From NCBI GenBank assembly GCA_002717505.1, contig PBEB01000002.1, positions 6,857 to 49,241 of the forward strand: a stretch of DNA of 42,385 bases, read 5' to 3'. The position numbers and the translations under genes were made by a program. The notes beneath the pieces were generated by a model. That model was not told where the DNA came from and searched no databases. It worked only from the letters and a program-made list of their open reading frames with translations. Positions 24,277-31,842 of this stretch are shown in pieces; positions within the stretch are counted from its first letter, which is position 1, and every line of letters begins with the position of its first letter. Origin of the DNA: Leptospiraceae bacterium. Lineage in GTDB: Bacteria > Spirochaetota > Leptospiria > Leptospirales > Leptonemataceae.

Positions 24277-27240
24277 TTATTTCAGGGCCTCCAGTCTCTT
24301 GCGGGCCGCTTCAAGAACCTGGATTCGGTCCCCGGCTTCCTCCAGTTTGGCCTTTTCCTTTTCTACAACATCCGGAGGTGCATTGTCGAGGAATCCGCTG
24401 GAGTTGAGCTTTTTCTCCAATCCCTGAGCTACTTTCTGTTGCTTTTCCAGATCCTTGCCAATGCGTCCCAGTTCCTTTTCCACATCGAGCAAGCCTTCCA
24501 GGGGAACGTAGACGGAACCTTCCGAGAAGGCCTCGAAGGCATCGGCTTTGCCTGCCGAATAGTCCTTTTGAGCTTCCACGGACTCAGCGGAAGCCAGTCT
24601 GCAAATGGAAGCTTGCTTGGCTTCGATGAGCTTTTTCAGCGCCGCCGATTCTGAGGAAACAACGATCTTCACCTTTTTGTCAGGAGCGATGCCAGTATCA
24701 GCGCGAATGGCTCGAACAGCGCCGATTACTTCCTGGATCTGGCTCAGTAGAGCTGCCTGCTCCTTTTCTTTTTTCTTGAGCTGAATACCTCGAGGCCATG
24801 GCTCCCACATCAGGAATCGCGGCAAGGAGGCAGGCTCCAGGGCGCTGGAGGTAGCTCTGAATTCGGAGCTACTTCGGACATCGGCACTTTTGGTTTTGGC
24901 TACGTTTTCTCCGGTTTTCTTCTTGGCAGTCTTCGAAGCTTTCTTCGCCGATTTCTTACTGCCTTTTATCGTCGTTCGGGGGGCTCCATCGGTGTCCGCA
25001 GATGCTTTGACCGAGGATTCCTCTTTTTCGGAGGACATTGCAGAGGTATCTATTTCAGAACCTGCGCTCCTGCCTGTCACATCGGACTCGAAGGTGCGAA
25101 GATAGGAATAGATCTCTTCGGATATAGCTGGCATAAAGGGATGCACCAGGCCGAGGATTCCTTTTAAAACGAAGAAGACACATTGTCTGGCGGACTCTGC
25201 AGATTCCTCACCAAGCTTGCCAAAAATTCTGGGCTTGATGAGTTCGATGTACCAATCGCAGAAATGATTCCAGACCAATGAATACACTTCTTCGGTGGCA
25301 ATATGAAATTTGAACTCTTCCAGAGTTCGCTTCATGGATTCAGAAGCTTCGTTTAATCGTTCCAGAATCCAGAGGTCCTCAGCTTCCAGTTTCAGATTTC
25401 CTGGAAAATCGGCGGAATCGATGGGCTGAAACCCTTCAGGCAGATTCATCAAAACAAAGCGAGAGGAATTCCAGATTTTATTGGTGAAGTTCTGATAACC
25501 TTTGAGCCGGCTTTCGGAGTATTTCGAATCTTTGCCTTCGGTCAATGTGGCCATCAGGAAAAAACGATAGGCATCCGCTCCGTACTCTTCAATGACTTCC
25601 GCCGGATCTACATTGTTACCCAGGCTTTTGGAAATCTTGCGTCCCTGGTCGTCTCGCATCAGACCGTGGATGTAAACCTTTTCGAAGGGCTCGCTCTTGT
25701 TAAAATGCAGGCCCAGCATGATCATACGGGCTACCCAGAAGAAGATGATGTCGTAAGCTGTAACGAGGACCGAGGTAGGATAGAATCTTCTAAGATCTTC
25801 TGCATCCTCTGGCCATCCCATGGTGGAAAAGGGCCAAAGACCCGAGGAAAACCAGGTATCCAGCACATCCTCATCCCGGCTTATGTCATCGCTTTCGCAA
25901 CTTTCGCACTGGTCGGGATCCTCCGTAGACACCGTAGTATGGCCGCAGTTGGCGCAATGCCATGCCGGAATTTGATGTCCCCACCAGAGCTGTCTGGAGA
26001 TGCACCAGTCGCGAATCTCTCGCATCCATGAGTAGTACAGATTGGCCCACTGCGCAGGGTAGAATTTGATCTGTTCTTTCTCTACTGCTTCTATGGCGAC
26101 TTCTGCCAGAGGTTTTGTTTTCACAAACCACTGAGTTGAAATCATAGGCTCCACAATGGCCCCGGATCTCTGAGAGCGGCCCAGGGACATGGTATGCTCT
26201 TTTGATCCGCGCTCCAGGCCCATTTCAGTCAGCTTTTCTTTGATCTGTTTGCGCGCTTCGAACCGATCCAGCCCGGCAAAGGGGCCGCCTTCCTGGTTCA
26301 CGCAAGCGGAGTCGTCAAATATAGTAATGGATTCCAGTTCATGCCGCTTTCCCACATCAAAGTCATTGAAGTCATGGGCCGGAGTAATTTTGACTGCGCC
26401 GGTGCCAAACTCCATATCAACCAGCTCAGCATCGCCAACGATGGGTATCTTGCGATTTAGAAACGGATGATCTACGGTCTGTCCGATCAGGCTGCTATGT
26501 CTTGGATCTTCCGGATGCACTGCAATGGCTGTGTCTCCCAGCATGGTTTCCGGTCTGGTAGTGGCCACAATGACCTCTCCGGAACCGTCACTGAGCTTGT
26601 AAGCAAAATGATAGAGCTCACCCTTTACGCCTTCATCGTGTTCTACTTCCAGGTCGGAGAGCACCGTGTGAGCCACCGGATCCCAGTTAATCATTCTTGT
26701 GTCCCGATAGATCAGGCCTTCTTTGTAGAGATCCACAAAGACCTTTCGCACAGCCCTGGACAGGCCTTCATCCATGGTAAATCGTTCCCGGCTCCAATCC
26801 AGGGAAAACAACATGGTGCGCTGCTGCTTGAGGATTACCCCACCATAATGCTCCTTCCAGTCCCAGACTCTCTTAATGAATTGCTCGCGGCCCAGATCAT
26901 GGCGGCTCAGTCCTTCTTCTTCCTGCAGGGTCTTTTCTACGCGGCTCTGCGTAGCGATGCCGGCATGGTCCATGCCGGGTAGCCAGAGCGTGGGACGGCC
27001 TAGCTTCCGGGCCGTGCGGGTCAAAACGTCCTGAATAGTCTGATCCAGAGCATGACCCACGTGCAACGATCCCGTTACGTTGGGAGGTGGAATAACAATA
27101 GAAAAGGGCTTGGCTTTGTGGTCTGTGACTCCCAGAGCTTCTCCGTATTCCGGCCGGAAGGCGCCATGGGTTTCGTAGGATTCATACCAGCGAGTTTCAA
27201 TGCCTCGCGGATTGTATTTGGGATCAAGCTCCAGAGCCAT
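24277..27240 (-). CDS. valS: valyl-tRNA synthetase with a low-complexity insertion
   Basis: 987 residues against roughly 880-950 in most bacteria. PPPNVTGSLHVGHAL (HIGH motif, His60-His63) and GRKISKSLGNN (KMSKS, 535-539) form the class I site. TTRPETMLGDTAIAV and GTGAVKITPAHDFND belong to the editing domain; CANCGHT and CESCES (429-449) may bind zinc. The anticodon domain follows, then a C-terminal coiled coil. Between EEIYSYLRTFESD and LPRFLMWEPWP, residues about 718-806 form a Ser/Lys/Ala-rich, presumably disordered insert (SKKSAKKASKTAKKKTG) absent from typical ValS. It charges tRNA-Val in the cytoplasm. Confidence 0.97.
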   Translation of the reverse strand: MALELDPKYNPRGIETRWYESYETHGAFRPEYGEALGVTDHKAKPFSIVIPPPNVTGSLHVGHALDQTIQDVLTRTARKLGRPTLWLPGMDHAGIATQSRVEKTLQEEEGLSRHDLGREQFIKRVWDWKEHYGGVILKQQRTMLFSLDWSRERFTMDEGLSRAVRKVFVDLYKEGLIYRDTRMINWDPVAHTVLSDLEVEHDEGVKGELYHFAYKLSDGSGEVIVATTRPETMLGDTAIAVHPEDPRHSSLIGQTVDHPFLNRKIPIVGDAELVDMEFGTGAVKITPAHDFNDFDVGKRHELESITIFDDSACVNQEGGPFAGLDRFEARKQIKEKLTEMGLERGSKEHTMSLGRSQRSGAIVEPMISTQWFVKTKPLAEVAIEAVEKEQIKFYPAQWANLYYSWMREIRDWCISRQLWWGHQIPAWHCANCGHTTVSTEDPDQCESCESDDISRDEDVLDTWFSSGLWPFSTMGWPEDAEDLRRFYPTSVLVTAYDIIFFWVARMIMLGLHFNKSEPFEKVYIHGLMRDDQGRKISKSLGNNVDPAEVIEEYGADAYRFFLMATLTEGKDSKYSESRLKGYQNFTNKIWNSSRFVLMNLPEGFQPIDSADFPGNLKLEAEDLWILERLNEASESMKRTLEEFKFHIATEEVYSLVWNHFCDWYIELIKPRIFGKLGEESAESARQCVFFVLKGILGLVHPFMPAISEEIYSYLRTFESDVTGRSAGSEIDTSAMSSEKEESSVKASADTDGAPRTTIKGSKKSAKKASKTAKKKTGENVAKTKSADVRSSSEFRATSSALEPASLPRFLMWEPWPRGIQLKKKEKEQAALLSQIQEVIGAVRAIRADTGIAPDKKVKIVVSSESAALKKLIEAKQASICRLASAESVEAQKDYSAGKADAFEAFSEGSVYVPLEGLLDVEKELGRIGKDLEKQQKVAQGLEKKLNSSGFLDNAPPDVVEKEKAKLEEAGDRIQVLEAARKRLEALK

Positions 27241-27275
27241 GATCCAGCGTCTCTCTTTTGGCTGTGCAGAAAACC

Positions 27276-27671
27276 CTATTTCAAATCAGCATCGGGAAAT
27301 TTGATTTCGTCGTCCCCATGAGCGGGCACTGTATTGGAGTGACTGTGCCCTGGCTGGCGGGCCTTCTCCAGGATGTCCTCTGCGTTGGCGCAGTTACCAT
27401 GCCCCGGCTTCAGAGCTTCCAGCATCTTCTGCTGGTCCAGGGTGCCATCTTCACGGACATAATCACGACTAATGTAATGCCTGTCCCCTTCATAGTAATT
27501 GTGGGCGGGATCACATGGATCCATAGTAGGCTCTCCGAAGACCCATTGACAGGAACTCAAAACCAGGCAACTCAGAATGATTAGAGGCAAGTGCCAACGG
27601 CTGGCCCGAGTAGCGAATACTCCTGGGTTGCAGGGGAGGTCTGGCCGGTCCCGATGATGAGGAAAGTTCAA
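27276..27671 (-). CDS. small putative lipoprotein upstream of valS
   Basis: A signal-like stretch LPLIILSCLVLSSC with a clear lipobox (VLSSC) is followed by about 90 hydrophilic residues including DPCDPAHNYYEGDRHYISRD and a His-rich tail (GHSHSNTVPAHGDDE). No ATG lies at a sensible place; candidate starts are a TTG at 27671, a GTG at 27683 or a TTG at 27590, so the 5' coordinate is approximate. It ends 35 bp before valS. Function unknown. The Cys/His content could bind metal, which is inference only. Confidence 0.55.
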   Translation of the reverse strand: MNFPHHRDRPDLPCNPGVFATRASRWHLPLIILSCLVLSSCQWVFGEPTMDPCDPAHNYYEGDRHYISRDYVREDGTLDQQKMLEALKPGHGNCANAEDILEKARQPGHSHSNTVPAHGDDEIKFPDADLK

Positions 27672-27705
27672 AGGCTGGTCCACGATTTCAGGATCGTCCT
27701 GAATT

Positions 27706-27933
27706 TCAGGCCAGGCGATCAAATTTCTGTCCCGCAGACAGTGTTTTGAGCTCGTTTCGGATCCCGGAAGGGCTGTAAAGGTCCAGAGCTTCTTCTGGAT
27801 AGATGGACCGGTACCTTGGCTCGCGAGCGGAAAGGGGCTCCACTGGCTCGATAGCGTCGGTACGACCTGTAGGCTTAATATAGGCAAATTCCCCTGGAAT
27901 CTGCGAGATGTTTTGTAGCCCGGAGACCATCAT
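27706..27933 (-). CDS. small conserved-looking hypothetical protein
   Basis: 75 residues from ATG 27933 (a second ATG follows at once). The sequence is polar and proline-rich, with IPGEFAYIKPTGRTDAIEPV, EPRYRSIYPEEALDLYSP and a C-terminal RNELKTLSAGQKFDRLA. The balanced composition suggests a genuine gene, but I cannot assign a family. A start of the downstream lipoprotein gene may overlap its stop. With that gene, valS and the 23506-24276 lipoprotein it may form one transcription unit. Confidence 0.55.
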   Translation of the reverse strand: MMVSGLQNISQIPGEFAYIKPTGRTDAIEPVEPLSAREPRYRSIYPEEALDLYSPSGIRNELKTLSAGQKFDRLA

Positions 27934-28155
27934 GGCCCTACTATTATCGGCGAAAACGGGGGCCAATGTAAGCTAATCCAGGGGATTTTTCCGAGAAAGG
28001 CAGAAGCAAGAATGGGGATCTGGGGACTGCAGAGGGACTCAATGTATTCCAGAGTACGGCGCGCTCATCCGAGTCAGGCCCATCAAGGCAGGAGCAGCAG
28101 CTCGCGACACTTGAATAATCGCTGACAGGTGGACTCTACCCCTGGAGAATTTGCC

Positions 28156-29154
28156 ATGCCTGAATTGCCCGACCTGGAGTATGTTCGCCCGATTCTGGAA
28201 GAGGAGCTTGTTGGAAAGCAGCTAAGGGGTATTGAGGTCTTTGAACCGGTGGTCCTGCGAAACATGATCGGTGGATCCCTGGGCGAATTCTCTGGATTGG
28301 TTTTTCGGGTACTGCGTCACGGACCTTTCCTGACCTTTGCCCTTGAGAAGGCAGCGGGCTCTGCCCCAGGGGTGTCAAAGAAAGCGGTGGCCGGCGGAAC
28401 CGGATCGAGGGCCGGGACCCGAAAACCTTCTGACGACCTGGGAGGCATCCCCGAGCCACCTGGCAATTCCGGCGGCCTTACACAAAAGGCGGACGAAGGG
28501 CTCGCCCATGGTCTTGCCATCATTGTACATCCCATGCTGGCTGGAAGATTTCGCTTGAATGGAAAAAAGCAGTCCAGTACGGCTATTCGCTTTCATTTCG
28601 AAGGTTTTCATCTGGATTATCTGGATGATCGAAAGATGGGCAAGGTTTATGTATGTAAAGGCTCGGACGCCTCATCCATCCCCGGGTATGGGAAGCAGGG
28701 TATAGATCTACTTTCTTCAGACTTCAACATGGACTATTTCTTGAATGCCGCGAAGAAGAGCAAAAAACAAGCCCGGGTCTTTATTATGGATCAATCGGTA
28801 ATCAGCTCCATCGGAAATGCTTATGCAGATGAAATCCTGTTTGAGGCCAGAATTCATCCAAAAACCAGAATGAATCAGCTTGGGGATGACCAGAGGAAGG
28901 AATTGTTTCAGGCCATAAAATCGGTGATAGCGGAAGGAATTCGCACGATCCAGGAGGCCAGCCCAGACCTGGAGATGAAGTATCGAGAACATATGAAAGT
29001 GAGAAATCGAAAAGGGGAGCCCTGTCCGGACTGTGGAACCTCCATTCGTAGAGCCAACGTACTGGGATATGATTCCTTTTTCTGTCCCTCCTGTCAGCCA
29101 GACGGAGGAAAAGGCTTCATCGATTGGAGCTCCCTTCCTGGAAAACAGGATTGA
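28156..29154 (+). CDS. divergent Fpg/Nei-family DNA glycosylase
   Basis: 332 residues from ATG 28156, chosen because the mature N-terminus must be Pro2-Glu3 (MPELPDLEYVRP) and GGAG lies upstream. SSIGNAYADEILFEARIHP is the conserved helix-two-turn-helix region and CPDCGTSIRR...CPSCQ the C-terminal zinc finger. These enzymes excise oxidised bases with a lyase step. Two departures: the Lys57 region (RRGKYL in typical Fpg) reads RHGPFL, and the zinc-finger Arg (GRSTxxCP) reads GYDSFFCP. A Gly/Pro/Ala-rich insert occupies residues about 65-117 between FLTFALE and LAIIVHPMLAGRF. Substrate range may therefore differ. Confidence 0.88.
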   Translation: MPELPDLEYVRPILEEELVGKQLRGIEVFEPVVLRNMIGGSLGEFSGLVFRVLRHGPFLTFALEKAAGSAPGVSKKAVAGGTGSRAGTRKPSDDLGGIPEPPGNSGGLTQKADEGLAHGLAIIVHPMLAGRFRLNGKKQSSTAIRFHFEGFHLDYLDDRKMGKVYVCKGSDASSIPGYGKQGIDLLSSDFNMDYFLNAAKKSKKQARVFIMDQSVISSIGNAYADEILFEARIHPKTRMNQLGDDQRKELFQAIKSVIAEGIRTIQEASPDLEMKYREHMKVRNRKGEPCPDCGTSIRRANVLGYDSFFCPSCQPDGGKGFIDWSSLPGKQD

Positions 29155-29155
29155 T

Positions 29156-29233
29156 ATGAAAAATGCGTTCAACGTAGCTCATGCAGGCCAATGGCTGCAG
29201 AAGCATTCAGGACGACCCGGATTCTTCGTTTGA
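29156..29233 (+). pseudogene. 25-codon frame after the glycosylase gene, possible gene remnant
   Basis: Immediately after the glycosylase stop (TGATATG), a 25-residue frame reads MKNAFNVAHAGQWLQKHSG and ends at a TGA. Its layout (N-V-A-x-x-x-x-x-L-x-x-H-x-x-x-P-G-F) weakly recalls the extreme N-terminus of acyl-CoA ligases. The following 180 bp before the convergent gene contain no continuation I can follow. It may be a decayed gene or a short leader-like ORF. Confidence 0.2.
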
Positions 29234-29417
29234 ACCTTGTCTGCCACAGAGAGCTCCTGGTTTCGCAGAGACGACTCTTTCTACAAAGCGAATCCATTGA
29301 CTAATGGGAAGTCTATGGGAGCTGAGCCGACTGGCCCGAGTACCCAGGGACCTCGCTTCCAATATTCTTATCCCCCGGGCCTCCTACAGCGAAGCTTCTA
29401 CCTGGATGGATTCCAGA

Positions 29418-29825
29418 TCAAGGGTTTCTGGAAGTCCTGAGCAATCCCCGTGCATTCATGATGATGACGGAAAAACCCAGCATCAAATCTACGTAGAGGC
29501 AGAATAACGGATACCAGGTGGGCACTACTTCACCGGGAAGCAATTGCGGATGAAAGACATCGTATATTCCGTGTAGAATAATAAAAAGGCCAGTAATCAT
29601 ATGGGTGAGTCGCTCTCCGATTATGGCCGCAACAATGAATAGAAGAGCAATCACAGCCTCGACGATGATTCGCCGGGGTTCCCCTTCCATGAAGCCGAAC
29701 AGCACATAGATCAGAGCAATGACGATCAAGATAGTGCTGTAGTAGCTTCGGTCTCGATTATACCCGAGAAGGAAGCCCGCTCCCAGTATCGATCCCGTAA
29801 CAATAAGTGCGGCTATGAATTCCAT
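29418..29825 (-). CDS. small integral membrane protein
   Basis: 135 residues with four hydrophobic helices: FIAALIVTGSILGAGFLLGY, TILIVIALIYVLFGFM, IVEAVIALLFIVAAIIG and LFCLYVDLMLGFSVIIM. A conserved-looking HMITGLFIILHGIYDVFHPQ lies between helices three and four, where His and Asp could sit near the membrane surface. I do not recognise a firm family. The gene stands alone between the convergent glycosylase gene and a secreted-protein gene on the same strand. Confidence 0.65.
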   Translation of the reverse strand: MEFIAALIVTGSILGAGFLLGYNRDRSYYSTILIVIALIYVLFGFMEGEPRRIIVEAVIALLFIVAAIIGERLTHMITGLFIILHGIYDVFHPQLLPGEVVPTWYPLFCLYVDLMLGFSVIIMNARGLLRTSRNP

Positions 29826-29880
29826 TGAATAGATCCTGTGTTGATCAGAAAGGAGGGAAGCTCTTTGCCCGTAGTCGAGT

Positions 29881-30675
29881 TTACTGGCCGGGGCTGGAGT
29901 AGGTAGCCTCCGATAGGTAGGGCTTATCGTATTTCACGAAGCCTCGAAAGTCCACTTTCCATTCACCCTTCACCTTGCTCAAATGAATCCACCGGGTCTT
30001 ACCCCGGGGTTTGCAGAGCGCACGGTCCTGCATTGTTTTGCATTCCATGATTTCTGACAATTGATGGGCGCTTTCTACCAGCTTCTCTCTCTGGTCTGGG
30101 GATTGAATCTTATAGCCTTCCCTTGCCAGCTGGAGAGTGTTTTGCAGGCTTCCGGAAGTGCTGATCCTTTGCAAGGTGGACTCATCCTGGCCGGCAATGG
30201 CAATCAGCCAAAGGCCCGCCACTTCCTCGGGCTCCATATGCTCCTGGGTCCTAGCAGGCTTTTTTCCGGTAACGTGGGCCAAAGTTTCGACTCTGGTTGG
30301 ATGTTCCAGCTTCCACTGACCGTGGACCCTGCGAACTACCAGGTACTCTCGGATTCCTTCCGGTTTGCAATAGGCTACTGAGTGGCCGGTAATGCATTGC
30401 ACGCTGTCCAGAGTGTCCTTAACTTTCCGAGTATCTGGGCGAAACACTACTCTTTCGAGTCTCGCCTCCGAATTCAGGGCGGTGGCTTGAGTGTGGCTGG
30501 ACTCGGGAATCGATAGATCCACCAGGTTATTGGGTTCCTGGATCTCTCCACGGGCATAGGACTGAAACCACTGCCGAGCCAGCTCTTCCGGAGTAATGGA
30601 GTTTGCGAGCAGGCTACCGGAGAACAACGGAACGGCTAGAATGCAGATCAAATATTTGGTTTTTTTGTAGGTCAT
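29881..30675 (-). CDS. secreted protein with two tandem copies of one domain
   Basis: 264 residues from ATG 30675; signal peptide YLICILAVPLFSGSLLA. The mature protein is an internal duplication. Copy one starts PEELARQWFQSY and contains Cys-x8-Cys-Lys-Pro (CITGHSVAYCKP), then GQWK. Copy two starts PEEVAGLWLIAI and contains CKTMQDRALCKP, then GEWK. The spacing from second Cys to Trp is 18 residues in both, so each copy probably has one disulfide. The layout resembles NTF2-like/DUF4878 export proteins, but that is inference. It diverges from the metallo-beta-lactamase-fold gene over about 100 bp. Confidence 0.75.
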   Translation of the reverse strand: MTYKKTKYLICILAVPLFSGSLLANSITPEELARQWFQSYARGEIQEPNNLVDLSIPESSHTQATALNSEARLERVVFRPDTRKVKDTLDSVQCITGHSVAYCKPEGIREYLVVRRVHGQWKLEHPTRVETLAHVTGKKPARTQEHMEPEEVAGLWLIAIAGQDESTLQRISTSGSLQNTLQLAREGYKIQSPDQREKLVESAHQLSEIMECKTMQDRALCKPRGKTRWIHLSKVKGEWKVDFRGFVKYDKPYLSEATYSSPGQ

Positions 30676-30734
30676 ACCCAGGTCCTGGAATACAGCACTA
30701 GCTCGGTTGTCCTTGCTTGCATTGTACAAAGAGA

Positions 30735-30763
30735 AATTTAATGCTGCCTTCTATAGTTGTCAA
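30735..30763 (-). promoter_or_regulatory. predicted sigma-70 promoter of the duplicated-domain gene
   Basis: On the minus strand TTGACA (30763-30758) and TAAATT (30740-30735) are separated by 17 bp. Transcription would begin about 55 nt before ATG 30675. The promoter lies within the divergent intergenic region shared with the metallo-beta-lactamase-fold gene. Confidence 0.5.
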
Positions 30764-30773
30764 GGTAGTTGAG

Positions 30774-31574
30774 ATGAAACCGGCGCGAACAAGCTTTTCC
30801 GGGCACATGTGCATCGGTCTGTCACTTTGCTTTTTTCTGTTTCTTCCCCGCTGCTCCGCTCCGCCTTCGATTCCCGGGCCGGTGGATCGCGGCGATGTGC
30901 CCTTAAAAATTCTGGAGCTTACTACCCACATCCGCGTTGTGCAGGATGGAAATTACTGGGGCGCCAACAGTCTGTACTATGTATCGGAAGATTCCATCTT
31001 TTTCTTAGACGGAACCTATCTTCCTGCCACAGCTGGCCGGCTTATCTGGAAATCCATGACCCAGGGATACGGAGAATTCCAGGGTGTCCTGGTTACCAGC
31101 TATCATGTTCATCGGACCGGCGGCCTCAGCGCATTTCATGGTCGGGATATCCCGGTTTTTGCATCCATAAAGACGGAAGAAGAGATCCGTCGCAATTGGC
31201 CGCGGATCGAACGGCAGATGAGCCTTTTTTCTTCCTGGCCTGATCCTCCCATGCCCCTTATCAGTAAGACGATCAAGCGCGATGGCACCATGTTCGATGG
31301 CCGAGTGGAAGCCATCGAACTTCCCCCTGGTTATTCCAGGGGGAACATGGCCTATTTCTTTCCAGAGGAGCGAGTGCTTTATGCCGGTAGTCTGCTTTCT
31401 ATTCCTCTATACTTCGACGAAGAGGTGAATGGAAAGGCCTTGCTGGAGGCCATCGCAATCTTGAAAAAGAAAAAACCCCGGTATGTGATTGCAGGTCATG
31501 GAGCTCCCATCCATGGTCCCGAGTTTCTGGACCAGATGGAAGTCTACGCAAAGGAAAGAGTTTACAATCGGTGA
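30774..31574 (+). CDS. B1-like metallo-beta-lactamase-fold protein with degenerate metal site
   Basis: 266 residues from ATG 30774. A signal segment (GLSLCFFLFLPRC) leads out of the cytoplasm; lipidation at that Cys is doubtful because Arg precedes it. The fold is followed by SLYYVSEDSIFFLDGTYLP, VLVTSYHVHRTGGLSAFHGR, ELPPGYSRGNMAYFFPEERV, LYAGSLL and YVIAGHGAPIHG. Aligned by eye with subclass B1 enzymes, His116 is Ser, His118 is kept, Asp120 is His, Arg121 is kept, His196 is Tyr, Cys221 is Ser and His263 is kept. Hydrolytic activity on beta-lactams is therefore unlikely. A binding role or another metal centre is possible. Confidence 0.82.
   Translation: MKPARTSFSGHMCIGLSLCFFLFLPRCSAPPSIPGPVDRGDVPLKILELTTHIRVVQDGNYWGANSLYYVSEDSIFFLDGTYLPATAGRLIWKSMTQGYGEFQGVLVTSYHVHRTGGLSAFHGRDIPVFASIKTEEEIRRNWPRIERQMSLFSSWPDPPMPLISKTIKRDGTMFDGRVEAIELPPGYSRGNMAYFFPEERVLYAGSLLSIPLYFDEEVNGKALLEAIAILKKKKPRYVIAGHGAPIHGPEFLDQMEVYAKERVYNR
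31321..31345. other. perfect 10-bp inverted repeat inside a coding region
   Basis: TTCCCCCTGG (31321-31330) and CCAGGGGGAA (31336-31345) flank the loop TTATT. It encodes LPPGYSRGN of the metallo-beta-lactamase-fold protein, exactly where the lost zinc His196 would be. The stem is very GC-rich for mid-gene sequence; no T run follows. Confidence 0.7.
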
Positions 31575-31842
31575 ATAGAATCAAGGAACGATGCATTGAC
31601 TAAACTCCCTTCGGTAATTCAGGTCCAAGAATGATTCGCGATACTTAACCAGATTTTTTTTTCGGATAACCTCTGATCGGTGGGGCCCTTCGAATCCGAA
31701 GAGGTTTTCGCCCGATTTCCCTGAGACTAGATTTCTTTAAGACCAGATCCCATTTATCTCCATTCGATGATTCGCGAACTGCATCCAACCAATTCGTTCA
31801 TTCATCAGCGGGACCGTCGGCAAATTGTCGGCAAAAGCATGA

